DNA of 64,000 bases from Chromobotia macracanthus (lineage: Eukaryota; Chordata; Actinopteri; Cypriniformes; Botiidae): positions 10,710,501 to 10,774,500 of the forward strand of contig JAZGTH010000058.1 in the NCBI GenBank assembly GCA_036877525.1, in the 5' to 3' direction. The translations under genes and the position numbers were made by a program. The notes under the pieces were generated by a model. The model made no database searches and was not told the DNA's origin. It saw nothing but the letters and a program-made list of their open reading frames with translations. How positions within the stretch are numbered: position 1 is the stretch's first letter; the number at the start of each line of letters is the position of its first letter. Positions 37,505-53,700 of this stretch are shown one piece after another.

Positions 37505-37639
37505 GATCCAAGAGCACCCTACGACCTGCGCCAGCCTGCCTCCTCACTAGTGCACAAACGTAACAAGTGTCAGAACAGAGAAAAGACAAAAGTAAACACC
37601 AGAGGAAAGATGAAACGAGCCCATTTGACTAGCCAAGCC

Positions 37640-38200
37640 ATTGGTTAGCCTGTTGCTGTTCAACCAAAAGTCAACAAGTGTCAAAATGGCTAGACTGAGA
37701 ACAGGCCTATATAACCATTAATCAGCTGACTTTTGGCCACGTATCCTTGATAAACATTGGTTAAAATCAGACCATTACACCCCAATAATGAGAGATAACA
37801 GATGATTTGTCACACCTAACAAATGTGCATAACTCTCAAAGACACACAGCTTTAATTTTATTGCAATTGTATCAAAATGAGGTCGTTTCTGTCAAATAAT
37901 AGCAACGGTGAGTTTATAATAACGATTTATTGTCTGCGCTGTCGGGTCCGATTTTTCGGGAAATTGAATGTGTGCTTACGTCACGTGTGTAAACAGAAAG
38001 AAGATCCGGCTACATCATCACACATGTAGATGGTGCTGATGGTGCAGCTCTTATCTCATTAAAACTGGCCATCCACGTTAAGAAAACAACTCCACAAGCA
38101 ACGATGGAGCTTTAAATACAAATATGTACACTTACAAACACCAAACTGCTTCGGCATGTTACAGAAGGACAAATCTGGCAGTATTAAGCAGTTAGTGGTA
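37640..38200. other. senp3 upstream leader or intron with repeat
   Basis: It separates the first senp3 coding exon from the CpG-rich promoter block, so it is probably a 5' leader or leader intron. At 37905-37985 it holds a copy of the 20.9/63.6 kb repeat (TATAATAACGATTTATTGTC, GTCGGGTCCGATTTTTCGGG). Confidence 0.5.
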
Positions 38201-38289
38201 ACACATTAACATGAGTAAATAAAACAGTCTCAAGTGTACGTAACACGGGGGCTTTATTCAGTTCAACATCGTGTTTTATTGTTTTAATA

Positions 38290-38730
38290 TTTTCTACAAC
38301 AAAACTAACGCGATGCACGCGTGAATCGGGACTAGAGAAACGCATGCGCACGACGCGCGTCGTTCTGCTGCAGCGTTGCAGGAAACGCGTTGTAGTTTTG
38401 ACGCGTCCAGCGTTTGCTCGGTATGTTATCTGGAGGTTTGCGTTCACTCGAGCGCAAATCAAACCCCGATCACGCATCAACCGCGCTCGGCCTGCCGCAA
38501 CACGGAGCAGAGAAGCGGGGTGTCGGTACCCCCGTCACTCACCGTTTAACCCTGTCCTCAAGCCAAAAGCTAAGGCGTTGTGCGCCAACGCGACAAGCGG
38601 TTAAATGAGAATCGCAAGAACAGAAATAAAAGCTGGTTTGAACCCGGGCTCATTCAATGGGAGCTGGCGCTTCTTTAGGGCGAAAACGCTCCGCTTCCGC
38701 CGCGTCTCTATGACGTCACAGGAGGCGGCG
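38290..38730 (-). promoter_or_regulatory. CpG-rich promoter block upstream of senp3
   Basis: It is rich in CG dinucleotides. It carries an NRF-1-like ACGCATGCGCAC near 38340 and a perfect CRE TGACGTCA near 38710. It lies 0.8-1.2 kb upstream of the senp3 ATG, and no other gene starts near it, so it is the likely senp3 promoter with a non-coding first exon. Confidence 0.55.
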
Positions 38731-38739
38731 CGGTCCAGC

Positions 38740-39830
38740 GCAAGCAGAAGATGTGAAGATGCTGTTGAGTGAGAATGTACGATTTCTCCATGTTTACTAG
38801 ACAGTGATTCCTTTACTGAGATCATTCCTGCTCAGTTGAAGAACGTGGATTCACATGATATGATATAATGTTTTGTTTTAGTCTTCCAGAGGACAGCTGA
38901 CCACTTACTCCTCTGATGCATGGTGTCCACTACAGTGCATAGATCTGCATATATATATATATTAGTAATATAAAACATAAATATAGTGACCAATAAGTGT
39001 GTTGTAAGTGACACTGAGAAGAGCAATGTAAAGCAAGTGATGGCCTTCTGCTAAACACGTTTAGGTGAGCTTTCATGATCAAATGTCGAATGTCTTTCAC
39101 AGTCTCCTTAATCAAAAGATCTAATTGAATCTTACTGAGTCAAACATCTCCACTTCTCAAAGAACAAAAGTTTTCAAGAAAAAAGCATCTTGTAAAGGAT
39201 TTAAAAAACCCAAATGCACAGCAGAATTTCATGAAGGATTTGGTTCTGAAGTGAAAGTGGCGCTAATCCTTGTTAGGGTTTTAAAAATGAATTATGAAGT
39301 ATTTCTGTCATATAATCAACCTGCTGTTAGTTTGGGCATAAACTTAATCCAGTCCTAAACTATCAGAATTTGATTCTAGTCTCTGTTCTGAAAGATTTCA
39401 CCCTTCTTTTCATCTTGAAATGCTCATCCTTCCTGGATGAGGTGGATTTTCTCTGCATTTTCTATAACCAGCTGCTTCTTAATGGCCTTATAGTCAGACA
39501 ATAATCTGGGATGAGGTGTGCAGTAAATAATATTTTCAAACGCTTGTGTTCGTCATAATAAAACAATCACACAGGTTGAGAATGACATGAGGGTGAGTAA
39601 TGGAGGAACTTTTTGTCTGAAATATTTTTTGTGAACTATGCCTTTAAGACCACAAAATAATACAATTGTAGTCAAAGTAGATGTTTTTGAGATGAAGTAG
39701 AGGTCAGAAGGAAATGCTTCATTTAATATTATTAACAAAAAAGAGAGAGCGAAAACTATATTTTAGTTAATGCGTAACCACTCTTTAGCAAAACGCAAAT
39801 ACAAATCCAAACAGGACAGATACAGAAGTA
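38740..39830. other. Intergenic, senp3 to plscr3
   Basis: AT-rich sequence without a recognised gene. A partial copy of the AGTTCACCC palindromic element lies at about 39565-39655 (GAATGACATGAGGGTGAGTA, GTGAACTATGCCTTTAA). Confidence 0.6.
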
Positions 39831-39901
39831 GCCTATTTAATATTTATTTTAAAGAACCAATGAAAATCCTGTAAAGTAACTGGTGAATAAAAGTCTTTCT
39901 A

Positions 39902-42374
39902 TCAGCCAAACACACTGCATCTCTGTCCAGAGTCACCGGTGCTCTCAAAGAACATGTAGTCCTGAAGGACAAAACACAACAGCAATAGCATTACATTCAT
40001 TTGGACATATACAGAAATGAATATGTATTATATATGTATATGTATTTGAATGACTGGATAAATGAATGCGTTTATGTCTAACTCACTATAAGGAAACACG
40101 CTCCCAACAGAACTGCTTTCATCTTCACATCCAGGTCCATGGGAAAGTTAATGCCAAAATGATCTGCATCGGTCAGTCCCTCTTTTATCAGACCACTCCA
40201 CTGTTTACTGATACGACCTACAGGATGCCCGTCCTTACTTTGAACCTGCAGCAGAGATTAGACAGGTGCACATAACCTTTGGTCAAACACTTCACAATCT
40301 CTACACCTTTCAGGGGAATCAAAATATTTATGGCTTAATTATATTTAATTCTGCATTTTAAGTAAACAATATAATAATGTAATATAATAATGCATTAAAT
40401 GGTTAGTTCACCAAAAATGAAAATATATTTCCATCATTTACTCACCCTCATGTCATTACAAACCTCATAAATGTCATTTCAAAAGTCATATGACTTTTTC
40501 CTTCTGTGAAACACAAAAGAAGATATTATGTGAAATAGTTCAGCGGTTTTGTGTCCATACAATAGAAGTTATTGGGTGTCACTGTTGTTTGGTTACCAAT
40601 ATACTTGAAAATATCTTCTTTTGTATTTCTCAGAAGCAAAAAAACAATCATACTGGTTTGGAATGACATGAGGGTGAGTAAATGATGGAAACATTTTCAT
40701 TTATGGGTGAACTATCCCTTTAAGACTGGATTTAGCATAAAAAATACACACTATGTTTCAAAAGACACACACATGCATACATACTTCAAAATCCACATCC
40801 CCACAGCAGCTAATGGCACACACAGGCCCTTCAATAGACAGCACTTTTGTTTCAGACATGTCAAAGATGGAGAATTTAGGCTTAAACATGTGCCAGTCTT
40901 GAGTGATGTAGCCTATTGTATTTCCTGGTGGTGCCTGCACCTCCATCTTCAGACAGGAAGAAGAGCAGGAGAAAGGAGTTAGATCACGCTTTATTATGGC
41001 CATCATAGCTTGATTATGACCACAAGTATGACTCTGCACATAGATGTCATAAGAGCAAGTCCATTTTAATGTGTTTCAGAGTAATCAGGTGTGGTTAAAG
41101 GGTAGACAACCTCAGAAAGAGTAGCAATAGCAAGTAGCTTTGAAAGGATAAGATCCCGCCCTCTGTTGAGTGCAATCTTCAAAGCCACACCTCCTTCAAT
41201 AGTGCACAGAGGTATGCAAATACATAGTCTTTTGCATGTATGACATTCTAACCTATAATGAACATTTTATGGTCCTGCAACTTCCACAGAAAATATATAT
41301 TTCAAACACCTAGTGATTGCTGTCAGGATATGAAGAGACTTTCAACTAGCATAACAAAAATGTTTCTGGAAAGAATCACCTATCCTGCCTTTAAAAATAT
41401 TTCTTATGTTAGCCAGCAGATTTTTCAATACACTTATCAATTGAACTCTTGTATTACAAGTATTGCGGATGTGTTGGAATGTTTCATTTCCACTGAAAGC
41501 CCTACCTCTTGAAGACAACAGGGGCAGAAGCAGGAGGCGCAGCGGAAGGGTCTGAGTAAGTGCATCACTTCCTGATCAAAGTTATCTGTTATCTTCATTT
41601 CAAAGCTCCGCAGAGCGCCACAGCAGTTCCGCGTGCAGCAGTCATTGCGTTCTTTGGCACGATAGATGATCTGACCCATGCTGTTCTTAATCTCATACTG
41701 GTTATTAGTCTCAAAGCCAATAATAGCTGGAAAAAAGAGAGAGATGAGAAATGCATTCACTGCCATTTTAACTATATCATTGTGTTAACCCAGCTAACAA
41801 TTTTAGGTTGTATTAAATTCATAGGAACATTCAAAGCATACAGTTTTAAGACATTGTATTAATAGTATTGCTTGATTATAAGAACGTAATTTAGACTTTT
41901 TTAATTCTGTAATGTTTTTAAAATGTTCCACTAACAACTTAATAACATTTTAAGATTATATAACATTTATTACACATTGATATTATATAAATGACATATA
42001 ATGTTAAAAAAAGTTTTACTAATGTTACTGCAAGAAAATGTATACATTTATTTTATGTAATGAAGAGTCTGTTAACTTCACAGAGGAGGAAATATCAATA
42101 ATGTTTGATAATTTATATCATTTTACCCTCGAGCAGCTCAATCTTCTGATGCACTAATATCTGGTCAATCTGTAAGAGAGAACATTGAGGCAGATCTCAT
42201 ACAATAACAGCCACAGTGTATACTTACACTTACAACTACTCACTTGTTTCTAATTGATAATTGTAATACACCTTTCCATGTCTGTCTGTTTTTCTATTTC
42301 ATAGCTGATGTGCTTACCTGTGTCAGGTATTCCAGACCAGGTGGTACAGCCGCAGGGTTAGGATAGACTGACAT
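39902..42374 (-). CDS. plscr3: Phospholipid scramblase, PLSCR3-like
   Basis: Six coding exons join in phase: 42318-42374, 42127-42169, 41506-41726, 40785-40946, 40087-40245, 39902-39961. They give 233 residues. Blocks typical of the scramblase family are present in order: PPGLEYLTQIDQILVHQK, GFETNNQYEIKNSMGQ, the cysteine-rich CASCFCPCCLQE, MEVQAPPGNTIGY, VGRISKQWSGL, DADHFGINFPMDLDVKMKAV (calcium-binding-like region) and a hydrophobic GACFLIDYMFF near the C-terminus. Scramblases of this family move phospholipids between leaflets; PLSCR3 acts at mitochondria. Human PLSCR3 lies in the same 17p13 block. The start is the first ATG in frame and leaves a short N-terminus without the proline-rich PPxY head of other members; an upstream coding exon may be missed. 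A putative leader exon at 42905-42960 is out of frame. A poly(A) signal lies near 39846. Confidence 0.85.
40395..40724 (-). mobile_element. Palindromic MITE, AGTTCACCC family (plscr3 intron)
   Basis: It starts TGGTTAGTTCACCAAAAATG with ATTTACTCACCCTCATGTC, and ends GACATGAGGGTGAGTAAATG with GGGTGAACTATCCCTTTAAG. The ends are inverted repeats over at least 40 bases. The interior matches 32.6-32.8 kb. Confidence 0.85.
41148..41300 (+). repeat. Dispersed repeat, ATAAGATCCCGC family, copy 2
   Basis: GATAAGATCCCGCCCTCTG, CAAAGCCACACCTCCTTCAA, GAGGTATGCAAATACAT and TATGGTCCTGCAACTTCCAC match the 31.1 kb copy. It lies in a plscr3 intron. Confidence 0.65.
41789..42080 (+). mobile_element. MITE, CCCAGCTAACA family (plscr3 intron)
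   Basis: It begins AACCCAGCTAACAATTTTAG, with TAAGAACGTAATTTAGAC and ATGTTCCACTAACAACTTAA inside. The right end is eroded. Confidence 0.75.
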
Positions 42375-42399
42375 GGTCGACTCAGTAACTGGCACTGGA

Positions 42400-43710
42400 T
42401 TCTTTTAAAGGGTGAACAAAAAATAACTTACGACACACATCCCACAAATAAAGCAAACACTTGTAGTTACACAGGATTCTACGCAACCATTCAGTGCAAT
42501 GTACAAAGACCATAAAATGAAATGGCAAACACCGTGTACCATGGAACCTGAGAACCATATACTTCATTAACCGTACACTCAAATATGAACACTACAAAGA
42601 GCTTTCTCTCTTTTTACTCCAATCTTACATTAAAACATTCACTCCACCTGTAACACATCAAGATCCGATATTGAATACTTTTTTGTTTCTTTGTTTAGGA
42701 TTGTCTCCTTTAAAGATCCACCTGCTACACTAAGTTTGAATAAAAACAAGCATTTTAATATGGGTTATCCTCTTTGTTAAAATTTGCATTAACTTGCATG
42801 TAGTTGCGAGGGAATGTTGACTCAAGTTTAAAATTGCTATTCTGGGTACTGATACCCTACATGGTTAGGAACTAAAATACAACATTTCATATTGTATATT
42901 CACTTACCTCTTGCTAATATGCTGACTGCTCCGAATAATGGCAAACATGGCCTTATAACAGCTGAAACATACAGTAACACGCCTACATTGAAACGTAAAG
43001 TGTGTATATGACCTGTCACACCTTTTCCCTCCCTTTGGACGTTGAACTGCAACTATAAGATCAGCATCACTAGAAAACAAAACACTGAAACATAACATTT
43101 ATCCCCAAAAATTGACATGACTTGCTATTGTACACAGTAAGAGAAATAGAACATTCCTCATATTTCAATATACACACCTGCACATCTCTATACATTTGGA
43201 TGAGCAGGACATATATAAAATGAGGAATTACAAATGACCTTTACAGCAAAACAAAAACAGAACAGTTGTGCACTGTCTAAATTCAGTTGTCACACTTTAA
43301 CATGAGTAACACAAAAACAATGAAATTTAATCTATGATTTACTGAAATCTGCGTTACTACAGTCAGAAGTTAATCACAGAACTATCTGTAACAATAAAAC
43401 TAAGCGTTTATCACGACTGACAATACTTAACTACTACAATTGATTTGAACTGTTTCCGATTCCTGTCCCCCCAGTACTGCATGACAAATGTCTTGCTTAT
43501 CTGCTCCTGATTCCATTGAGCAGATCATAAACACAATGTTCCATGACATGAGTCGGGTGTGTCAGATTAGTGCAGCACCTAAAACACAGTAGTGAGGGGT
43601 CCCGAGAGCGGGACCGAGAAACACGCTTTCATCTGAGAGCCCTTTCAAACAGGCTCTCACTTTATCAAACCAGAAGACCCAAAGATATCGCAGCATTTGT
43701 TTTTATTTTT

Positions 43711-43744
<34 letters not shown>

Positions 43745-44100
43745 TTTCTCTGAATTTAAAATACAGTTTCTACAGAAGTCAAAATAATTGCTTTAGTAAA
43801 GCCAAAAGTCAACACAGACTGAGAGAGGAACAGTATGATCAACCTGAAACCTTTTACCTGAAAGCCCTTTCTGACTGAAACTGGAGCTGACATGAGACCA
43901 TCCTTAACCAGTTAAAATGCTCATACAGTAATCAAAACAAATGCATTGTGAAAGTCTTTGGAAACCTTGTGAAAACTTTAAACCATTGTTGTTTTAACAT
44001 ATAAACCAACACCACACGTCAACAGAACTGGGAGATAAATTATCAACTTTAATATAACAGCAACCATAATTTACATTGAAAAAAGGACAGATATGAGAAC
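42400..44100. other. Intergenic, plscr3 to phf23
   Basis: Contains the probable plscr3 leader exon near 42905-42960 (donor AG|GTAAGTG on the minus strand), a (TA)n microsatellite at about 43712-43742, and AT-rich sequence that probably includes the phf23 3' end. No further gene is seen. Confidence 0.5.
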
Positions 44101-44149
44101 ATCTTATAGCCATTTACAGACACAGGATTTGTTTCTAATGCATTCATTC

Positions 44150-46372
44150 TCATCTCAGTGAGGAGGGCCGAGAGTTCCTGCATCTGTGGCAGTAGAAAAT
44201 ATCAGGTACTTGAGTCTTCTTAATCTTGGCGCAGGAGAGATGGACCCATATGGAGCACTCGTCACATTCTATCATGGGCCGCCCGGCAAAAGGTTTCCCA
44301 CAATAACACGTAATCAGATCCCACGAATCATCACCTACAGAAGAAAAACAAAATAAGATGCTTGAAAAGTGGATAAAAGGCAAGTGATGAAATCCAGTAC
44401 ATAAACAGATGAGCAAAAATGTTTGTTTGTTCTCTAATATAAACAGATGTACAAACGGACAGATATAAACAGTTTAATACATGTCAGAATTGACACATTT
44501 ATGGATGATTTAAGTATTTTATTGTATATGTTACAAATACACATACCAGATTCCACCATTATATCCTCATCAGTCACCAATGTCTCCGTTTCACAGGAAC
44601 TCAGGTCTGTTTCTTGATTGGACTCTGGTTTAAGCTCCGCCCTCTGCATGTCAACAGCCTGTTTTGTTAGCTCGTCCTCCATTCGAAGCTCCTCATTTAA
44701 AAGACTGGCGCATGTAAAGTGTCTCTCCACCTTAACTGATCTCTTGGTTTTCTTCATCTCAGCTTTGGATTGTTTATGTTCTCTGGCCTCCGACGCACCA
44801 CATAATCCTTTTCTCGCCCCGGCCAGAGACAAGCGGCTAAGTTTCTTCATCTTCCTCCTTTCAGCTTTGCTCTGAAAATGAATCTGGTTCAGAGAATCTG
44901 TCAATCTCATCTTGTCCAAGGAGCCGTTCGACTGATGAAAGCCTAACTCTGTACTGCTGCTGTCAGTCTGAGTTTTGTAGACCAGGTTGTGGATGTTGGA
45001 GTGACTGCCCGTCCAGCTTTCCTTTACCGTCTCTTCACCGGAGAGCTCAGAAAACTCACGCCCACTCGGAGAAGAGGATGAAGACCAGGAGCTCTCCTTC
45101 AGACACACAGATATCACCACAATAAATGAACACATAAACAACGAGCGTTTCTGTCACTTTTAAACCACAGATTAAAACGTTCCTTTAAGGCGCTACATAA
45201 CAGTCACAAACATGACTTGGTTTTCAGTAAAACTATAGCACACACACTGAATACAAGCTCATCAAATAAAGAACCGAAACTCACTTCTTTCTGGGATGGG
45301 ATGTAGCCAGCATAGGCCAAAACAAAGCTGCAGAATTTGTTGAAGTCCTCCACGGTTCTTTTTCTGCCCTCTGGAGGCTGAAACAGTGACACAATACGAC
45401 ATTTGTACAGCTCTTGTGTCCTCCTCTATAAATAACAACCATTACAGCACAGGACTTACCGATGCTTCCGCTTTACATGTGCGCACCGTGTCTGCAAACG
45501 AAACAGAAGACGCACGTTTACATTCATTGCACATTATAAGCGACTAACGGTGCGTTCATGTAGCTTAACTTCAGGATTGTCCTCTTCTCGCCGGATTGCG
45601 GTCAGAATAAACACAAATGTCACAAAGGCCGTGCGAAACATTAAACGACGTGCTGCTCTCGTTTGTTTGAGTTATCTTCACAACCCAACAGAAGCCGCTC
45701 CTGCTGAAGAGCTACAGAGGAGCAACAGAGGAGCTACAGAGGAGCTACAGAGGAGCAACAGAGGAGCTACAGAGGAGCAACAGAGGAGCTACAGAGGAGC
45801 TACAGAGGAGCAACAGAGGAGCAACAGAGGAGCAACAGAGGAGCTAGAGAGGAGCTAGAGAGGAGCTAGAGAGGAGCAACAGAGGAACTACAGAGGAACT
45901 ACAGAGGAGCAACAGAGGAGCTACAGAGGAGCAACAGAGGAGCTACAGAGGAGCAACAGAGGAGCAACAGAGGAGCAACAGAGGAGCTAGAGAGGAGCTA
46001 GAGAGGAGCAACAGAGGAGCTACAGAGGAGCTACAGAGGAGCTACAGAGGAGCTACAGAGGAGCTACAGAGGAGCAACAGAGGAGCAACAGAGGAGCAAC
46101 AGAGGAGCTACAGAGGAGCTACAGAGAAGCTACAGAGGAGCTACAGAGGAACCCAGACAAGTCCCCAAACCGCAGACCCGTGAGCAGAAAATCACATGCA
46201 TGGATTCAGAGACAACTGAAGTCTTGTTAGGTGCCCTAAAGAGAACATATCGATCCAGTGAGCAGCTCTCTGTCGGGCGTGTTTCAGACGGAGAGAAACA
46301 CAAATAAACACGACGAAGTGACATGAAGAACAGACTTTATTTACCCTGGTGCTGATCCATAACAGCCAACAT
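44150..46372 (-). CDS. phf23: PHD finger protein 23
   Basis: Five coding exons join in phase: 46345-46372, 45460-45491, 45285-45377, 44547-45096, 44150-44334. They give 295 residues (human PHF23 about 400). The N-terminus MLAVMDQHQD leads into GRKRTVEDFNKFCSFVLAYAG (residues 24-44), which is near-identical in PHF23/PHF13. A Ser- and Lys-rich middle follows. The conserved EDIMVESGDDSWDLITCYC then opens a C-terminal PHD zinc finger (about residues 243-288), with CYCGKPF, MIECDECSIWVHLSC and FYCHRC supplying the Cys4-His-Cys3 ligands. PHF23 reads histone H3K4 methylation and is known to restrain autophagy. Human PHF23 is in 17p13, matching the neighbours. Intron 1 contains a large 11-bp minisatellite. 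The gene is head-to-head with atp6v1a. Confidence 0.93.
45710..46152. repeat. 11-bp minisatellite (GAGGAGCTACA) in phf23 intron 1
   Basis: About 40 tandem copies of an 11-base unit span some 440 bases, with three main variants: GAGGAGCTACA, GAGGAGCAACA and GAGGAGCTAGA. Because 11 is not a multiple of 3 and the unit lacks stops on the plus strand, it gives a false 11-residue periodic peptide. It lies wholly within intron 1 of phf23 and is CT-rich on the phf23 coding strand. Confidence 0.95.
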
Positions 46373-47045
46373 GGTGGAGCGTCCGCAGTATCGCTGTCGT
46401 CGCTTTCCGTGATCTGATCGTATGCAGTCTTAAACGGGTCGAAACCGGCTGAGGTTTTGTTTTAATCTGCCCGACCCCCGAACCGTGGGTTGGTATCACA
46501 GGGCGTGATCAAACCGACAACAATGTCCAACAGGAAGAGTTTTCGACGAGCTATAAAACAACGTTTCTGCAACTGCATTCAACGTAGTCTAAACGCGTGC
46601 GCGCTCCCGACAGGAATCACCCTGTGACGTAACCCGTGACGCAACCACGCGAAAAGCGCCAACGTGGGGGAACCGTATGAATATGCATGAGCTGATCCTC
46701 CAAAATCGTAGAAAATACAAACAACGTCGTGTTTTATTCATCATAAACGATGTCCAGGTCGTGAATACTAACACGACACACCACGATGCGACTACCTGGC
46801 GTGGTGTTTCATTCAAAAACCGCACACGATGAACGCCGGAAATTGAGAAACTGTCGTTCATTCGGCGCCATGTTGGCGCCGCCGGCCCTTGATATTGAAC
46901 TACAAAGATCTCCACTGTTAGAGCCGTAATGGCGAAGTTTCCTCTGCGCGTTTACCTTCACTTCCTTAATCCTGTCGGGTCAGCTGGTCTTGGTCGTGAC
47001 TGTTTTTGCTCGCTTCACTGCTCGACAGGATCTTTAAGGTTTGTC
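46373..47045. promoter_or_regulatory. Divergent CpG-rich promoter, phf23 / atp6v1a
   Basis: This GC-rich block separates the phf23 start (minus) from the atp6v1a leader (plus). It contains CGCGTGCGCGC near 46594 (NRF-1-like) and a palindromic GGCGCCATGTTGGCGCC at about 46864-46880 that includes a YY1-type CGCCATGTTG. A donor-like AAG|GTTTGT near 47037 could end the non-coding first exon of atp6v1a, whose ATG is at 47491. No TATA box is seen. Confidence 0.6.
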
Positions 47046-47490
47046 GTTCATGTCATGCTAATACTGCAAGTGTGTCCTATTCGTTATGGGTGTCGTTTAT
47101 GTTATTACTGTCACATCTCTTTTCTGCATGGTTTATATCGCCTCATTTGATTTGATAGTTGATCTGTCATTTGACGTCACATGGTTGTGTTTGCCAGTCT
47201 GCTGGATCGTGTAATTCAGTGGTTTCGTGGTATTTAGAGGTTTTAAATGTGTGTGTTATTGAGTATAATCGTGCAGATTTAGTAACATTTGCCCTGCAGA
47301 GTGCTGGTACAACACAGCAGACATTGTGCTTCCTGTGCTCCTCATTTAACTGGCACTGAAAACTGCAAAACAGTTTGTAATCCTGATTTAGGTTTGCTTT
47401 TGTCAAACAGACACTCCTGTGCAATGTTTTCCAGCATTAAGACTGAATAAGTCTCATACATTTCCTCTCTAAGGCTTTCTCACACACAGG

Positions 47491-52668
<5,178 letters not shown>

Positions 52669-53700
52669 AAGCACCTCTGACCTCTCATCTCTGCTCATCG
52701 TGCAGTGAATTTCCCAGTGCTCCCGTGTGCATGTTACCTCCAGTCTTAATACACACCACTGCTGTTCATCTGATCTAAAGACAAACCAAAATCAGAGACA
52801 CAAACAGCTAATCTGAGTCTTTAAAAAAAGAGCGTTTTCACAATCATAGCTGACAGGAAATGAATTACTCGCTGTTCGAATGGAAGATTTTTGTATTTTA
52901 ACATCTGAAGCAAATGCCTCCCTAGCTGACCATTTTAGGTTGTCAGAATGTTTCCATAACGTTTCCATTAAGTAACAAAAATGTTTTTTGAAAGTTTTAG
53001 GAATGTTCAAAAATATCCAGTTTTTTTAGATGTTGCATTAACATTATTGCTTGATTTAAGAACATTATTCAAATGTCTGTAATTTTTTAAAACGTTCAAA
53101 TAACTTGAAAATAACATTTGTGAGATACAAAGTTATATAATGTTAAAACACATTCTACTAGCATTACTACAGGAACATTAATTGATAACTTTGAAAGAAC
53201 TTTTAGAGAACATTAGCCAATGTTCTGAGAATGTTCCCTGTTAGCTGGGTCTGACATTTCTCTGTGCTGAGGCCAAACACATTAAGCACAACAACAGAAA
53301 ACATTAATCTTTCTCTCATCACCTGCTTTCCCATTAGTCAGTTGCATGTGGGTGGAGCACAGGGGGGCACAGTGTTTAGTCCCACCCGCTTTCTTTCTGT
53401 GACCAATAGAAATGTGTTGTACAATAACAGGGAACAACAGAAGTCCATAAGGGATCGCTAGGCTTCCTTTATTTATTTGGACCTGATTTTGTCTCATGAT
53501 TGTGATTTCTTCTCTGTGTGTTTCTTTCCTGTTTTGTCATTCACATGAGTGTGTGTACATGAATGTGAGGATTTGGAGTGCGGTTCGATTATTGTGGCTG
53601 TAGTTGTGCATATTACTGTGTGTGTTGTTGTGTGTTCAGTTCCAAACAATTAAAAGATTGTAAACTCTGTTCTGAATAAATGTGTTTCTCTGTTAACAGA
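52669..53700 (+). other. 3'UTR of atp6v1a with embedded MITE
   Basis: It runs from the stop to a poly(A) signal AATAAA at 53675-53680. A MITE copy occupies 52922-53250, so the messenger would carry it if this signal is used. Confidence 0.6.
52922..53250 (+). mobile_element. MITE, CCCAGCTAACA family, near full length
   Basis: The left end is TAGCTGACCATTTTAGGTTG and the right end GAATGTTCCCTGTTAGCTGG. The right terminus read in reverse is CCAGCTAACAGGGAACATTC, matching the start of the 22.7 and 60.4 kb copies. This shows terminal inverted repeats about 10 bases long and a full length of about 330. Confidence 0.8.

Noticed and set aside
42905..42960. Upstream coding exon of plscr3 (MFAIIRSSQHISKR)
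   Set aside because: It has a good donor, but joining it to the next exon shifts the scramblase frame; kept only as a likely non-coding leader.
45550..45858. 102-residue plus-strand frame with an 11-residue repeat (EELQRSNRGAT)
   Set aside because: It is the translation of the 11-bp minisatellite, lies in an intron of phf23 on the opposite strand, and would read through in any frame.
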